Assembly (NCBI RefSeq): GCF_013620795.1
Contig: NZ_LGLW01000004.1
Span: 372,001-436,000, forward strand
Origin: Pseudomonas sp. Q2-TVG4-2
GTDB lineage: Bacteria > Pseudomonadota > Gammaproteobacteria > Pseudomonadales > Pseudomonadaceae
Direction of reading: 5' to 3'
DNA: 64,000 nucleotides
Shown in pieces: positions 38,730 through 49,043 of this stretch. The translations under genes were made by a program, and so were the position numbers. Position 1 is the first letter of the stretch. The number at the start of each line of letters is the position of its first letter. Below the pieces are notes generated by a model. It saw only the letters and a program-made list of their open reading frames with translations, did not search any database and had not been told where the DNA came from.

Positions 38730-39842
38730 TCAGCTGCGCACGATCAGCGCGGCATCGGTCTCGGCCTTTTCCGCGGCCTTGCGGCGAATCAGCTGCTCCA
38801 GTTCGTCGACCAGATTCTCATTGTTCAGCTTCTGCGCCGGCTTGCCGTCGATGTAGATGAGGTTGTTCGGCGTGCCGCCTGTGAGGCCGATGTGCGCCTC
38901 CTTGGCCTCTCCCGGGCCGTTGACGATGCAGCCAATCACCGCTACGTCCATCGGCACCAGCAGATCGTCGAGTCGCCCTTCGAGCTCGTTCATGGTTTTG
39001 ACCACGTCGAAGTTCTGCCGCGAGCAACTCGGGCAGGCGATAAAGTTGATCCCTCGCGAGCGCAGACGCAGCGATTTGAGGATATCGAAACCAACCTTGA
39101 CTTCCTCCACCGGATCGGCTGCCAGCGAGATGCGGATGGTATCGCCGATACCTTCGGCTAGCAGCATGCCCAGCCCTACCGCTGACTTCACCGTACCCGA
39201 ACGTAGCCCCCCGGCTTCGGTGATGCCCAGGTGCAACGGCTGCTCGATCTTGTCCGCCAAGAGCCGATACGCGGCCACAGCCATGAACACGTCGGACGCC
39301 TTTACGCTGACTTTAAAGTCCGGGAAATTAAGCCGATCAAGGTGCTCGACATGGCGTAGCGCGGATTCGACCAACGCCTCAGGTGTCGGCTCGCCGTACT
39401 TCTTCTGTAGATCCTTTTCCAGCGAGCCGGCGTTGACCCCAATACGAATCGGGATGCCCCGATCACGAGCTGCTTCAACCACAGCCCGCACACGATCCTC
39501 GCGGCCTATGTTGCCCGGGTTGATGCGCAGGCAATCGACGCCGAGCTCGGCGACACGTAGAGCAATCTGATGATCGAAATGAATGTCGGCCACCAGCGGA
39601 AGACCGACACGCTGCTTGATCTTGCCGAACGCCTCGGCGGCGTCCATTGAGGGCACCGACACGCGAACGATGTCGGCGCCGGCATTCTGCAGCCGTTCGA
39701 TCTGCGCGACGGTCGCTTCGACGTCGCAGGTTTCGGTATTGGTCATGCTCTGTACGGCGATAGGCGCATCGCCACCGACCGGTACACTGCCTACCCAGAT
39801 CTTCCGGGTACGACGCCGCTTGATGGGAGATTCACTATGCAT
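38730..39842 (-). CDS. ispG: 4-hydroxy-3-methylbut-2-en-1-yl diphosphate synthase, flavodoxin type
   Basis: Penultimate enzyme of the methylerythritol phosphate route to isoprenoids; reduces ME-cPP to HMBPP using a 4Fe-4S cluster. The 370-residue protein has the TIM barrel ([17 protein letters not shown] at the start) and a C-terminal reductase domain where the cluster ligands are in [10 protein letters not shown] and [16 protein letters not shown], with a conserved Glu. The isc operon that builds such clusters lies 4-9 kb away. The start at 39842 lies 2 bases after the rodZ stop, so they are coupled. Confidence 0.97.
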   Translation of the reverse strand: MHSESPIKRRRTRKIWVGSVPVGGDAPIAVQSMTNTETCDVEATVAQIERLQNAGADIVRVSVPSMDAAEAFGKIKQRVGLPLVADIHFDHQIALRVAELGVDCLRINPGNIGREDRVRAVVEAARDRGIPIRIGVNAGSLEKDLQKKYGEPTPEALVESALRHVEHLDRLNFPDFKVSVKASDVFMAVAAYRLLADKIEQPLHLGITEAGGLRSGTVKSAVGLGMLLAEGIGDTIRISLAADPVEEVKVGFDILKSLRLRSRGINFIACPSCSRQNFDVVKTMNELEGRLDDLLVPMDVAVIGCIVNGPGEAKEAHIGLTGGTPNNLIYIDGKPAQKLNNENLVDELEQLIRRKAAEKAETDAALIVRS

Positions 39843-39844
39843 GA

Positions 39845-40837
39845 TTACTGTCCGAGCTTGAGACGCGCGGTCTCACCGCGCGTTTTGCCAGAAAGACTGA
39901 CGGCTTCGCCGTTAAAGCTGACTTGCACACCAGAAGCGAAGCCTAAATGCAGATCCAGCGGGGTTTGCCCGATCAGGGTACGACTGCTGCCGGCTTTCGC
40001 CAGTCCGCTGTAAAGCACTTTGCCGTTTGCATCGGTAACGCGAGTCCAGCAGTCCGCGGTGTAATCCAGCGTCAAGCGCCCTTCACCCGGTGCAACGGCC
40101 TCCGCTTCAGCCACTGGAGCCGCACTGACATCCGCTTCCGGAGCAGTCGCCGGCGCTTCGCTGGAAGGTACCGTCTCGCCCTGCTCGGCAGGCGTTTCGG
40201 CAGGCGTTTCGATTGCTGGTTGCTCGTCGAGCGGCAGGCTTCCGGCTGCCGGATCCTGCGCTTCCTCGCCTACCGATAAGGGCGCCGAGCCAACCTCCTC
40301 GCCCGGAGCGAGGTCAACAGGCTCCTCGGTTCGATCCAGCAGATGTATCTCCGTGGTTCCGTCTGCCGCCTCGACCTCAATCCGCTCCAGCGCCGTGACA
40401 GATGGGCCAGGCTCGGTGCGGGCCATGCGATCTTGCCACCAGAAGAAAGCACCGGCTCCGATCGCCAGCGTCAAGATAAAGGTAAAGAAGCGCACCATGC
40501 TGCGTGACAGGCGCACGGGCTGATCGATGTGGCCGAGACTATTGACACTGCTACCGGTTGCATCCGTACCGGTATGCTGGTCGAACTGTTGCACGAGACG
40601 ATTCTGGTCCAGGCCCAGCAGCTTGGCGTAAGCACGAACGTAGCCACGGGCAAATGTATGGCCAGGCAACTGACTGAAGTCACCGGCCTCAATTTGCGTG
40701 AGCGAGCGCTCCGACAGATTGAGCTGCTTAGCCACCGAAGAAAGTGGCCAGTTCTTGCTCTCGCGCGCGGCGCGGAGCGTATCGCCTGGATTGGCCAGCA
40801 TTGTCGGGGCAGCGGCTTCAGAATGTGGCGCTATCAT
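39845..40837 (-). CDS. rodZ: Cytoskeleton protein RodZ
   Basis: Links MreB filaments to the cell-wall elongation machinery. The 330-residue protein has an N-terminal HTH_25 domain (about 18-85, [25 protein letters not shown]), a basic stretch, one membrane helix (about 115-134), a Pro/Glu-rich periplasmic linker (about 185-250) and a C-terminal beta-domain of the DUF4115 type ([24 protein letters not shown]). The ATG overlaps the pilF stop (ATGA), and GGAG is 5 bases upstream. Confidence 0.95.
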   Translation of the reverse strand: MIAPHSEAAAPTMLANPGDTLRAARESKNWPLSSVAKQLNLSERSLTQIEAGDFSQLPGHTFARGYVRAYAKLLGLDQNRLVQQFDQHTGTDATGSSVNSLGHIDQPVRLSRSMVRFFTFILTLAIGAGAFFWWQDRMARTEPGPSVTALERIEVEAADGTTEIHLLDRTEEPVDLAPGEEVGSAPLSVGEEAQDPAAGSLPLDEQPAIETPAETPAEQGETVPSSEAPATAPEADVSAAPVAEAEAVAPGEGRLTLDYTADCWTRVTDANGKVLYSGLAKAGSSRTLIGQTPLDLHLGFASGVQVSFNGEAVSLSGKTRGETARLKLGQ

Positions 40838-41592
40838 CGTTGCTCCGAAAGAAACTGTTGATATTCAGGCGCTCCGGGATACAGTCGTTTGAGCTGCAAA
40901 CCAAGACTCGCCGCCTGATCCCGGTCCTGATGAATCCGCGCCAGACGAATACCCAGGAGCAGACTACGAGCATTCTGCTCGGAAAGGCTGCTGAACCCAT
41001 CGTAGTAACGCTTTGCCGGGACGTACTGTTTGGCTTCGTAAGCCAGCAATGCCAGCTCTAGCAGCGCTCGTGGCTGGCGGCTATCGAGGCGCAAGGCGCG
41101 GGTAAAGTAGGTTTCGGCCTGCTCGCGCTGACCGAGCTTCAACGCGGTCATGCCCATGTTTTGGAAGACATGCGAGCGTCCAGAGTAGAGGTTGTCTTCA
41201 GATGCTTTCGCGAAGCGCTCCATCGCCTCCTGATAACGTTTTTGCTCGAAGAGAAAACTGCCGTAATTGTTCAGGATGCGGGCGTCGTTGCGATTGGATA
41301 AGGCCTTGCGGTAGTGCTCGTCAGCTAACTGATTTTCCATTTCGTTCTGGAATACCAGGGCCAGTGCCGCGTGGGCATCCGCGCTGTTCGAATCCAGCTC
41401 GAGCGCTTTGCGTAGCGGCGTTTTAGCGCGGGAGGCCTCGCCTTGCTGCAAATAGCCGATGCCAAGCTGGATATAGGCGTCTCGCGCTTCGTCGCGACCT
41501 TCCGAGGTGCGCATCGGGTTACCCGATCCGGAGGACACACAACCAGCCATAAGGCCGGCGAGCAGAAACAGCAGCGCAACGCGCAATATCAT
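40834..41592 (-). CDS. pilF: Type IV pilus biogenesis/stability lipoprotein PilF (PilW)
   Basis: Outer-membrane pilotin needed to assemble the PilQ secretin ring. About 252 residues: a lipoprotein signal with lipobox AGLMAGC and then six TPR repeats (AYIQLGIGYLQQGEASRAKTPL, DAHAALALVFQNEMENQLADEHYRKAL and onwards). The ATG at 41592 is preferred to the one at 41601 because the GAGGGGG ribosome site directly abuts the latter. The gene follows rlmN within 20 bases and overlaps rodZ at its stop. Confidence 0.93.
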   Translation of the reverse strand: MILRVALLFLLAGLMAGCVSSGSGNPMRTSEGRDEARDAYIQLGIGYLQQGEASRAKTPLRKALELDSNSADAHAALALVFQNEMENQLADEHYRKALSNRNDARILNNYGSFLFEQKRYQEAMERFAKASEDNLYSGRSHVFQNMGMTALKLGQREQAETYFTRALRLDSRQPRALLELALLAYEAKQYVPAKRYYDGFSSLSEQNARSLLLGIRLARIHQDRDQAASLGLQLKRLYPGAPEYQQFLSEQR

Positions 41593-41606
41593 CAGCAGCA
41601 TCCCCC

Positions 41607-42755
41607 TCAGGAACGGTTCGTAGCAATGGACGCCGTACCTGGCTCGGATTGCAGTTCACGCACTGCGATGTAACGCTCGCTTCGGCGTGTGCGATCCATT
41701 ACCTGCCCGACCAGTTGGCCGCAGGCTGCATCGATATCCTCACCACGTGTGGTACGTACCGTTACATTGTGCCCGGCTTTATGCAGGATGTCCTGAAAAC
41801 GACGAATCGCATTGTTGCTCGGCCGCTCATATCCAGAATGGGGGAAGGGATTGAAGGGGATCAGATTTATCTTGCAGGGAATCTTCGCTAATAAAGCGAT
41901 CATCTGCTCGGCGTGTTCGGGCTGGTCGTTAATGCCCTGCATCAGCGTGTATTCAATTGTGAGAACGCGTTTCTCGCCCAAGTTGGAGATATAGCGCTGG
42001 CAGGCCGCCAGAAGCATATCCAACGGATACTTCTTGTTGATCGGCACCAATTGATCACGCAGCGCATCGTTCGGCGCATGCAACGACAGCGCCAGGGATA
42101 CGTCGATGACCTTGGAAAGCTCATCGATCATCGGCACAACGCCGGATGTTGACAGCGTCACCTTGCGCTTGGAAATACCGTAGCCCAAGTCGTCCATCAT
42201 GATCTGCATGGCGGCGACTACGTTGTCGAAATTGAGCAAGGGTTCGCCCATGCCCATCATCACCACGTTGGTAATGGCGCGATCGACCTTGGCCGGTATG
42301 GTGCCGAACGATTTATTGGCAATCCACACCTGTCCGATCACTTCGGCGGCGGTGAGGTTGCTGTTGAAACCTTGTTTGCCGGTCGAGCAGAAACTGCAAT
42401 CCAGGGCGCAGCCGGCCTGAGAGGAGACACAGAGCGTGCCGCGTCCGCCTTGAGGAATGTAGACGGTTTCCACACAGCTACCCGAAGCCACACGCACCAC
42501 CCACTTACGGGTGCCATCGGTGGAGATGTCTTCGCTGACAATTTCGGGGCCGCGGATCTCGGCAGAGGCCTTGAGTTTTTCGCGCAGGGCCTTGCCGATG
42601 TTGCTCATCGCATCGAAGTCATCAATGCCAAAATGGTGAATCCATTTCATGACCTGACCGGCACGAAAGCGCTTCTCCCCTATTGAATCGAAGAAGCTTT
42701 CCAGCTGGGGCTGGGTCAGCCCCAGCAGATTCACTTTACCGGTCGTAACAGTCAT
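41607..42755 (-). CDS. rlmN: Dual-specificity RNA methyltransferase RlmN
   Basis: Radical-SAM enzyme that methylates C2 of A2503 in 23S rRNA and A37 in some tRNAs. The 382-residue protein has the cluster motif C-x3-C-x2-C in [27 protein letters not shown] and [10 protein letters not shown]; the two extra catalytic cysteines of RlmN are expected near residue 118 and 355, and CGQLVGQ near the C-terminus is present. GAAGGTGA precedes the ATG. It is between ndk and pilF as in other pseudomonads. Confidence 0.96.
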   Translation of the reverse strand: MTVTTGKVNLLGLTQPQLESFFDSIGEKRFRAGQVMKWIHHFGIDDFDAMSNIGKALREKLKASAEIRGPEIVSEDISTDGTRKWVVRVASGSCVETVYIPQGGRGTLCVSSQAGCALDCSFCSTGKQGFNSNLTAAEVIGQVWIANKSFGTIPAKVDRAITNVVMMGMGEPLLNFDNVVAAMQIMMDDLGYGISKRKVTLSTSGVVPMIDELSKVIDVSLALSLHAPNDALRDQLVPINKKYPLDMLLAACQRYISNLGEKRVLTIEYTLMQGINDQPEHAEQMIALLAKIPCKINLIPFNPFPHSGYERPSNNAIRRFQDILHKAGHNVTVRTTRGEDIDAACGQLVGQVMDRTRRSERYIAVRELQSEPGTASIATNRS

Positions 42756-42775
42756 CTGAATTCACCTTCGCCTGA

Positions 42776-43207
42776 TCAGCGAATGCGGGCACACACTTCG
42801 GTGGCGGAGAAGAAGTAGGCAATCTCGCGAGCAGCGGACGCTTCGGAATCGGAACCGTGAACGGCGTTCTCGTCGATAGAAACGGCGAAATCAGCGCGAA
42901 TGGTGCCCGGAGCAGCTTCTTTCGGGTTGGTAGCGCCCATCAGCTCACGGTTCTTGGCGATGGCGTCTTCGCCTTCCAGAACCTGAACGATGACCGGACC
43001 GGAAACCATGAAAGCAACCAGATCTTTGAAGAAGCCGCGCTCGCTGTGCTCGGCATAGAAACCGCCAGCTTCGCGCTCGGACAGCTGGACCATTTTCGAC
43101 GCAACGACGCGCAGCCCGGCCTTCTCGAAACGGGAGGTGATCTCGCCGATAACATTCTTGGCGACGGCGTCAGGTTTGATGATGGAGAAAGTGCGTTGCA
43201 GGGCCAT
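42776..43207 (-). CDS. ndk: Nucleoside diphosphate kinase
   Basis: Balances NTP pools by transferring phosphate from ATP through a phosphohistidine. The 143 residues have the active site H117 in NAVHGSDS, the [18 protein letters not shown]-terminus and the [13 protein letters not shown] segment. GGAG lies 9 bases before the ATG. A TATAAT box about 50 bases upstream may be its own promoter. The gap 43208-43370 separates it from iscX. Confidence 0.97.
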   Translation of the reverse strand: MALQRTFSIIKPDAVAKNVIGEITSRFEKAGLRVVASKMVQLSEREAGGFYAEHSERGFFKDLVAFMVSGPVIVQVLEGEDAIAKNRELMGATNPKEAAPGTIRADFAVSIDENAVHGSDSEASAAREIAYFFSATEVCARIR

Positions 43208-43247
43208 TTGAAACTCCAGAAATTGATAGGTTAAAACAAACGAGTAA

Positions 43248-43268
43248 ACCCGCGAATTATACGCGGGT
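43248..43268. promoter_or_regulatory. Hairpin with embedded TATAAT before ndk
   Basis: ACCCGCG (43248-43254) and CGCGGGT (43262-43268) pair over AATTATA. On the minus strand the loop reads TATAAT, a consensus -10 box about 50 bases before the ndk start, and the stem with the following T-rich stretch could also end isc transcription. Both readings are inference; no clear -35 element at 17 bases was seen. Confidence 0.45.
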
Positions 43269-43370
43269 CACGAATAAAAATATAAGAGTAGCTGTGACCT
43301 GCTGAGTGGCGGCGAAGACCGTAACGCACACACTTCTGCCTTGAAGCGCGCCGCCGGGTGCCTGCTGGCT

Positions 43371-43568
43371 CTAGGCTTCTTCTATCCAGGCGGCCTGTAT
43401 GGCTTCGAGCACCTTTTCGCCGCCGCGCTTCGGATCGTCCGAAAAATCCGGTAGCTCGACGACCCAACGATGCAGCTCGACAAAGTTCACGTAACGCGGA
43501 TCTACATTCGGCTTGCTTTCGGCCAGTTCAATCGCGATATCCAGCACATCAGACCACTTAAGCGCCAT
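43371..43568 (-). CDS. iscX: Fe-S cluster assembly protein IscX
   Basis: A 65-residue acidic helical protein (WSDVLDIAIELAESKPNVDPRYVNF, LPDFSDDP, AIQAAWIEEA) that binds IscS and tunes cluster assembly, possibly as an iron-dependent regulator. It is the last gene of the isc operon, 14 bases after fdx. GAGGGCGGGGTGAAGC precedes the ATG. The sequence ends with a typical AWIEEA tail. Confidence 0.95.
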   Translation of the reverse strand: MALKWSDVLDIAIELAESKPNVDPRYVNFVELHRWVVELPDFSDDPKRGGEKVLEAIQAAWIEEA

Positions 43569-43582
43569 GCTTCACCCCGCCC

Positions 43583-43921
43583 TCAATGGCCTTCCGAGAC
43601 TTGATTGATGGTGTATTTCGGAATCTCGACCACCAGATCGACGTCCGCAACAGCTGCCTGACAAGACAGCCTCGAATTGGGTTCGAGCCCCCACGCCTTG
43701 TCCAGCATGTCGTCCTCGAGCTCATCCGACGCCTCCAGCGAGGCAAAGCCCTCACGGACTACCACGTGACAGGTAGTACAGGCGCAAGACTTTTCACAGG
43801 CATGCTCAATGTCGATACCATTTCGCAACGCAGCATCAAGCACCGTCTCACCGGGCTGCGCTTCCACCACAGCCCCTTCGGGGCAATGGTCGACATGGGG
43901 CAGGAAAACAATCTGCGGCAT
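43583..43921 (-). CDS. fdx: ISC-type [2Fe-2S] ferredoxin
   Basis: Electron donor for Fe-S cluster assembly on IscU. From the ATG at 43921 the protein has 112 residues; it starts MPQIVFLPH, as in other Fdx. An ATG 9 bases earlier overlaps the hscA stop, but its ribosome site is too close, while GAGGA lies about 8 bases before 43921. Cluster ligands are C42, C48, C51 and C87 in ACEKSCACTTC and SCQA. Confidence 0.95.
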   Translation of the reverse strand: MPQIVFLPHVDHCPEGAVVEAQPGETVLDAALRNGIDIEHACEKSCACTTCHVVVREGFASLEASDELEDDMLDKAWGLEPNSRLSCQAAVADVDLVVEIPKYTINQVSEGH

Positions 43922-43926
43922 CTGGG

Positions 43927-45789
43927 TCATTCCTCGATATCGTTAAGCCGTCGCCCAGCCAACGCGGCCTTGACGGTTGAATCTAACCTGCGCGCGGCAA
44001 AGGCATCGGTAATCTGGCTCAAGCGCTTGATCTGGCGTTCGATGGCAACTTCATCCTGACTATCGAGAAGCTCGCGAAGACCCTGCATCTGTGAATCGAT
44101 CGCCGCGCGCTCCTCCTCACTGAGCAGGCGCTCGCCGTCTACGGCCAGGGCGCCCTCGACCGCTTCGAGCAACCGTTGCGCATCGACCAGTTGCTCACGT
44201 AGCGCCCGGGCTGCCTTGTCTTCGTTGGCTTTATGAAAAGAATCTTCCAGCATGCGAGCGATCTCGCCGTCGGTCAGCCCGTAGGAAGGCTTCACCTGAA
44301 TGCTCGACTCGACGCCGGACGCCAGCTCACGGGCCGATACGCTGAGCAGCCCGTCGGCGTCGACCTGAAAGGTCACACGGATCTTCGCGGCACCGGCCAC
44401 CATCGGCGGGATGCCGCGCAGCTCGAAGCGAGCCAGCGAACGGCAGTCGGCGATGAGCTCGCGCTCACCTTGCAGCACGTGAATCATCATGGCCGACTGG
44501 CCATCTTTGTAAGTCGTGAAATCCTGCGCACGCGCAACTGGAATCGTGGTGTTGCGTGGAATGATCTTTTCCATCAAACCGCCCATCGTTTCCAAACCCA
44601 GCGACAGCGGAATGACGTCGAGCAGCAACAGTTCCTCGCCATCGCGATTGTTGCCCGCCAGGGTCTCGGCCTGGATCGCTGCACCGATAGCAACGACCTG
44701 ATCGGGATCGATATCGGTCAGCGGGTCCTGACCGAACATCTCACCAACCCGCTCGCGCACCCGCGGTACCCGGGTGGAGCCGCCAACCATGACCACCGCC
44801 TGGACCTCTTCCATCTCAACAGCCGAATCACGCAATGCACGTCGACAGGACTTGAGGCTGAGCGCGATCAACGGATCAATGAGCTCGTTAAAGGTTGCAC
44901 GCGTCAGGGCACCCTGCCAGCCGGCATAGCGCACCTCGACCGACTCGGCGCTGCTGAGCTGCTCCTTGGCATCGCAGGCTATCTTCAGCACCTCCCGCTG
45001 GGCACCTGGATCAAGGTCTTCAGACGCACCGGCCTGGGCCAGAATCCAGCCGGCGATCGCATGATCGAAGTCATCGCCCCCGAGCGCAGTATCTCCGCCG
45101 GTAGCCAGCACCTCGAATACGCCCTTGGTCAGACGCAGAATTGAGATATCGAAGGTTCCGCCACCCAGATCATAGATCGCCACGACGCCTTCAGCCTCGC
45201 GGTCCAGGCCATAAGCGACAGCAGCAGCGGTAGGCTCATTGAGCAGACGTAGCACATTGAGATTGGCTAGGCGCGCGGCATCCTTGGTCGCTTGCCTTTG
45301 AGCCTCATCGAAATACGCGGGCACCGTGATTACTGCACCTACAAGCTCGCCGCCCAGCACCGCTTCCGCACGCTCACGCAATGTACGAAGGATTTCGGCG
45401 GAGACTTCCACCGGGCTCTTGGCACCGTGCACCGTCTCGATGAAGGGCATCTGCGACTGCCCCTCACTGAATCGATACGGCAGCTGTCCTCCCAGCTGCT
45501 TTACATCACCGATACCACGCCCCATCAGGCGCTTGACCGACAGGATTGTGTTCAACGGATCGCTGGATGCAGCGCGTTTTGCGGCATGCCCCACCTCGAC
45601 GCGATCGTTGTGATAACGCACCGCGGAAGGCAGAATCACCTCGCCATTAATGTCAGCCAACGGCGCCGTAACGCCACTGCGCAATGCGGCCACGAGTGAA
45701 TTGGTCGTGCCCAGATCGATGCCAACCGCCAGACGGCGCTGGTGGGGTTGCGGGCTTTGTCCGGGTTCAGCTATCTGAAGTAAGGCCAT
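43927..45789 (-). CDS. hscA: Fe-S protein assembly chaperone HscA
   Basis: Specialised Hsp70 that releases Fe-S clusters from IscU with HscB as co-chaperone. The 620-residue protein starts [11 protein letters not shown] at 45789; the longer frame upstream is not family-like. ATPase motifs [27 protein letters not shown] and [14 protein letters not shown], then a substrate-binding domain from about 390. The C-terminal ends with [19 protein letters not shown]. It overlaps nothing upstream: 41 bases separate it from hscB. Confidence 0.96.
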   Translation of the reverse strand: MALLQIAEPGQSPQPHQRRLAVGIDLGTTNSLVAALRSGVTAPLADINGEVILPSAVRYHNDRVEVGHAAKRAASSDPLNTILSVKRLMGRGIGDVKQLGGQLPYRFSEGQSQMPFIETVHGAKSPVEVSAEILRTLRERAEAVLGGELVGAVITVPAYFDEAQRQATKDAARLANLNVLRLLNEPTAAAVAYGLDREAEGVVAIYDLGGGTFDISILRLTKGVFEVLATGGDTALGGDDFDHAIAGWILAQAGASEDLDPGAQREVLKIACDAKEQLSSAESVEVRYAGWQGALTRATFNELIDPLIALSLKSCRRALRDSAVEMEEVQAVVMVGGSTRVPRVRERVGEMFGQDPLTDIDPDQVVAIGAAIQAETLAGNNRDGEELLLLDVIPLSLGLETMGGLMEKIIPRNTTIPVARAQDFTTYKDGQSAMMIHVLQGERELIADCRSLARFELRGIPPMVAGAAKIRVTFQVDADGLLSVSARELASGVESSIQVKPSYGLTDGEIARMLEDSFHKANEDKAARALREQLVDAQRLLEAVEGALAVDGERLLSEEERAAIDSQMQGLRELLDSQDEVAIERQIKRLSQITDAFAARRLDSTVKAALAGRRLNDIEE

Positions 45790-45830
45790 GTCTGTCTGAT
45801 ATCGGGCGCAGCGTCTGGCGCTACGCGGGG

Positions 45831-46343
45831 TTAATCGTCGAGGCGCTCTTCCAACTGGCGCACTTCCTGAGACAGCTTGTCGAGAAACTGCATTCGACGC
45901 ACCAGTCGCTCCGCCTGCTCGCGCTGCGACTCCTCCCGCCATATCCGCGCGAAGGAGTCATTGAGATCCTGCTGAGCAGCTTTGAGCCGAGCCTTGAAAG
46001 AAGCGATATTCGCGTCGTCCTGAAGCTCTTCGAGCTCTTCCCGCCACTGCATCTGCTGCATAAGGAAAGCAGAATCCTGGACGGTTGCCTCAAGCGGCAT
46101 TTCGCGCCCCTGCAGAGTCAGCAGATAGCGGGCCCGACGCGACGGGCTTTTCAGCGTCTGATAGGCCTCGTTCAGGTTCGCCGAGCGCTCGATGGCATGA
46201 CGCTGTTCCGTTTCCCCGGCGTCGGCAAACCGATCGGGGTGGACCTTGCGGGCCAGCTCGCGGTAACGAGACGAAAGCATTTCCGGATCGATATCGAAAG
46301 CCGGCTGCAACTCGAACAGCGCGTAGTGACAGGGAGTTCCCAC
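45831..46343 (-). CDS. hscB: Co-chaperone HscB
   Basis: J-protein that delivers IscU to HscA. The 170-residue reading from the GTG at 46343 starts [16 protein letters not shown] and aligns with P. aeruginosa HscB; an ATG further upstream overlaps iscA. AGGA lies 4 bases before the GTG. The J-domain HPD triad is in KVHPDRFAD, and the C-terminal three-helix bundle ends [17 protein letters not shown]. Translation starts just 7 bases after the iscA stop. Confidence 0.93.
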   Translation of the reverse strand: MGTPCHYALFELQPAFDIDPEMLSSRYRELARKVHPDRFADAGETEQRHAIERSANLNEAYQTLKSPSRRARYLLTLQGREMPLEATVQDSAFLMQQMQWREELEELQDDANIASFKARLKAAQQDLNDSFARIWREESQREQAERLVRRMQFLDKLSQEVRQLEERLDD

Positions 46344-46350
46344 AGCGTCC

Positions 46351-46674
46351 TCAGATATTGAAGCTTTCGCCGCAGCCGCATTCGCCACGCACGTTGGGGT
46401 TGTTGAACTTGAAACCTTCGTTCAGTCCTTCCCGGACGAAGTCGAGCTCCGTGCCATCGAGGTACGCCAGGCTTTTGGGATCGATGATGATCTTCACACC
46501 GTGATTATCGAAAACCGAATCCTCTGCTGCCGCCTCGTCAACGAACTCGAGCACGTAGGCCAAGCCGGAGCAGCCGGTGGTGCGTACGCCCAACCGGACT
46601 CCTAGCCCCTTGCCGCGCCCTTCCAGAGAACGGCGCACGTGATCAGCGGCGGCGGTTGTCATGCTGATAGCCAT
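46351..46674 (-). CDS. iscA: Iron-sulfur cluster assembly protein IscA
   Basis: A-type carrier that receives clusters from IscU and hands them to 4Fe-4S enzymes. 107 residues with the ligands C35 (TTGCSGLAY), C99 and C101 (GECGCGESF). The ATG at 46674 gives MAISMTTAA; an upstream extension of 23 residues is rejected. It sits between iscU and hscB, with gaps of 10 and 7 bases. Confidence 0.96.
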   Translation of the reverse strand: MAISMTTAAADHVRRSLEGRGKGLGVRLGVRTTGCSGLAYVLEFVDEAAAEDSVFDNHGVKIIIDPKSLAYLDGTELDFVREGLNEGFKFNNPNVRGECGCGESFNI

Positions 46675-46684
46675 CGATACCTCC

Positions 46685-47077
46685 TTAGGCTTGCGGCAAC
46701 CCTTTCTTTTCACGGTAATCGCGAACGGCCGCCTTGATGGCATCCTCTGCCAGTACCGAGCAATGGATCTTCACCGGCGGCAGCGCCAGCTCTTCAGCCA
46801 GGTGAGTGTTCTTGATGGTTTCGGCCTCTTCCAGCGTCTTACCCTTCATCCACTCGGTGGCGAGGGAGCTGGAGGCGATGGCCGAACCGCAACCATAGGT
46901 CTTGAACTTGGCGTCTTCGATGACGCCCTGCTCGTTGACCTTAATTTGCAGACGCATCACATCGCCGCAGGCCGGCGCGCCGACCATACCGGTGCCGATG
47001 GAAGGATCCTCAGCGTCGAACTTGCCGACGTTGCGGGGATTTTCGTAATGGTCAATGACCTTCTCACTGTATGCCAT
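46685..47077 (-). CDS. iscU: Fe-S cluster scaffold IscU
   Basis: Scaffold on which the cluster is built from IscS sulfur. 130 residues with the conserved C37 (PACGDV), C63 (YGCGSA) and H105-C106 (KIHCSVL), D39 and the HscA-binding LPPVK motif at 99-103. GCGTTTAAT-like upstream context is weak, but GAGGATTGCACC provides a ribosome site. 50 bases after iscS. Confidence 0.97.
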   Translation of the reverse strand: MAYSEKVIDHYENPRNVGKFDAEDPSIGTGMVGAPACGDVMRLQIKVNEQGVIEDAKFKTYGCGSAIASSSLATEWMKGKTLEEAETIKNTHLAEELALPPVKIHCSVLAEDAIKAAVRDYREKKGLPQA

Positions 47078-47127
47078 GGTGCAATCCTCATTGAATCAGG
47101 CTATGCGGAACTCGACGACTCAGCGGA

Positions 47128-48342
47128 TCAGTGGGCTGCCCACTCAACCTGCGAGATATCAACGCCATCCTTGAACATGTCCCACAAGGGTGAAAGCTCA
47201 CGCAATTTCGTTACCGCCTCGCTGACTTTCTGCGCGGCGTAGTCGACTTCTTCTTCGGTAGTAAAACGGCCGAACGTGAAACGGATCGAGCTGTGTGCCA
47301 GCTCGTCGTTGCGCCCCAGCGCACGGAGCACGTAGGACGGCTCCAGCGAAGCAGAAGTGCAGGCCGAACCGGAGGAAACCGCGAGGTCCTTGAGCGCCAT
47401 GATCAGCGACTCGCCCTCGACATAGTTGAAGCTCAGGTTCAGGTTGTGCGGCACACGCGAAGTCATGCTGCCGTTTACATAGAGTTCTTCAAGATGCTCA
47501 ACCTGCTTGAAGAAGCGGTCACGCAGCTTGGTGATGCGCTCGTTCTCAGCGGCCATTTCTTCCTTGGCGATGCGGAACGCCTCGCCCATGCCGACCGACT
47601 GGTGCGCCGCCAGCGTGCCCGAGCGCATGCCGCGCTCGTGACCACCGCCGTGCATCTGCGCCTCAAGGCGTACGCGTGGCTTACGACGCACGTACAGGGC
47701 ACCGACGCCTTTCGGACCGTAGGTCTTGTGGGCGGAGAAGGACATCAGATCAACCTTCATGCGTTCCAGATCGATCTCCACCTTACCGGTGGACTGAGCA
47801 GCGTCGACATGAAACAGCACGCCGCGCGAGCGGGTGAGCTCACCGATGGCGGCAATATCGTTGATCGTTCCGATCTCATTGTTCACGTGCATGATGGACA
47901 CCAGGACGGTGTCATCGCGCAGCGCTGCTTCAACCATGGCAGGGGTGATCACACCGTCCTCGCCAGGCTCGATATAGGTCACTTCGAAACCTTCGCGCTC
48001 GAGCTGACGGGTCGTATCCAGAACGGCCTTGTGCTCGATCTTGCTGGTTACGATGTGCTTGCCCTTGGAGGCATAGAAGTGCGCAACACCCTTGATCGCC
48101 AGGTTGTCCGACTCGGTCGCACCCGAGGTCCAGACAATTTCGCGAGGATCTGCATTGACCAGCTCTGCAACTTGGCGGCGCGCATTCTCGACTGCCTCCT
48201 CGGCTTTCCAGCCAAAGGCATGGGAACGCGACGCCGGATTACCGAAGTTGCCTTCGGCAGTCAGGCAATCGACCATCTTCTCGGCGACGCGAGGATCGAC
48301 TGGTGTGGTAGCGGAGTAGTCCAGGTAAATCGGCAACTTCAT
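47128..48342 (-). CDS. iscS: Cysteine desulfurase IscS
   Basis: Group I desulfurase; PLP enzyme taking sulfur from cysteine for Fe-S clusters and tRNA thiolation. The 404 residues equal E. coli IscS. The PLP lysine is in [12 protein letters not shown] (about 206), and the mobile-loop nucleophile C328 in [23 protein letters not shown] at the start and [19 protein letters not shown] follow. GGAGATACCTG precedes the ATG. The gene lies 30 bases after iscR. Confidence 0.97.
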   Translation of the reverse strand: MKLPIYLDYSATTPVDPRVAEKMVDCLTAEGNFGNPASRSHAFGWKAEEAVENARRQVAELVNADPREIVWTSGATESDNLAIKGVAHFYASKGKHIVTSKIEHKAVLDTTRQLEREGFEVTYIEPGEDGVITPAMVEAALRDDTVLVSIMHVNNEIGTINDIAAIGELTRSRGVLFHVDAAQSTGKVEIDLERMKVDLMSFSAHKTYGPKGVGALYVRRKPRVRLEAQMHGGGHERGMRSGTLAAHQSVGMGEAFRIAKEEMAAENERITKLRDRFFKQVEHLEELYVNGSMTSRVPHNLNLSFNYVEGESLIMALKDLAVSSGSACTSASLEPSYVLRALGRNDELAHSSIRFTFGRFTTEEEVDYAAQKVSEAVTKLRELSPLWDMFKDGVDISQVEWAAH

Positions 48343-48372
48343 CAGGTATCTCCTATCAGGCTGTCGTCCTGC

Positions 48373-48864
48373 TCACTCGACGGCGGACGCTTCAATCTTA
48401 TCCAGTTGCGAAGTCTGGCCATTGGTGCGGCGCATATCCTGGCGCAAAGCTACTTCCTGAACCTCGCGACGCATCACCAGATCCGCCAGACTGATACCGC
48501 TTAGAAACTCATGGATCTGCTGGCTCAAATCGCACCACAAATGGTGGGTCAGACAGGTATCGCCCGAATGACAGTCGCCCAACCCTTGGCAGCGGGTAGC
48601 GTCGACTGACTCGTTGACCGCATCGATAACTTGGGCAACCTGGATACCCGCCATTTCGCGAGAAAGCTGATAGCCGCCGCCCGGCCCGCGAACGCTTGTA
48701 ACCAAGCTGCCACGGCGCAACTTGGCAAATAGCTGTTCGAGGTAGGAAAGCGAGATGCCCTGCCGCTCGGAAATGTCCGCAAGGGACACCGGCCCGTGCT
48801 GCGCATGTAGCGCAAGATCGAGCATCGCAGTAACGGCGTAACGGCCTTTGGTAGTCAATCGCAT
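48373..48864 (-). CDS. iscR: Fe-S cluster regulator IscR
   Basis: Rrf2-family repressor of the isc operon when it holds a [2Fe-2S] cluster. Starting at 48864 ([20 protein letters not shown]) it has 163 residues. The winged-helix domain has [29 protein letters not shown]; cluster ligands C92, C98, C104 and H107 match E. coli IscR exactly. Two adjacent IscR-type boxes lie 39-88 bases upstream, as expected for autoregulation. The frame extends 39 bases upstream to an unlikely start. Confidence 0.96.
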   Translation of the reverse strand: MRLTTKGRYAVTAMLDLALHAQHGPVSLADISERQGISLSYLEQLFAKLRRGSLVTSVRGPGGGYQLSREMAGIQVAQVIDAVNESVDATRCQGLGDCHSGDTCLTHHLWCDLSQQIHEFLSGISLADLVMRREVQEVALRQDMRRTNGQTSQLDKIEASAVE

Positions 48865-48902
48865 CGGCTTGCACCAAGCATCATGGTTTGGGCAAGTATG
48901 CA

Positions 48903-48952
48903 ATACCCGACTATTTAGATCAACTATAAGCCTGATTAAACTACTCGGACTT
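48903..48952 (-). promoter_or_regulatory. Two adjacent type-1 IscR binding sites
   Basis: The 25-bp block 48903-48927 matches about 22 of 25 positions of the type-1 IscR consensus ATAnnyGACTrnnnnAGTCnnnTAT on the minus strand (it reads ATAGTTGA... ...AGTCGGGTAT). Directly beside it, 48928-48952 is a weaker copy with 14 of 17 core positions. Such tandem sites overlap the promoter in E. coli iscR; binding by holo-IscR would repress the whole isc operon. Confidence 0.7.
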
Positions 48953-49043
48953 TAGCCGTACAGCAGGAGGCGAACGAAAAAAGACCAGCAGCCCGACCGC
49001 ACGGGACGCTCATCATAACAGCACACCCCTGCCGGCGGCACTT

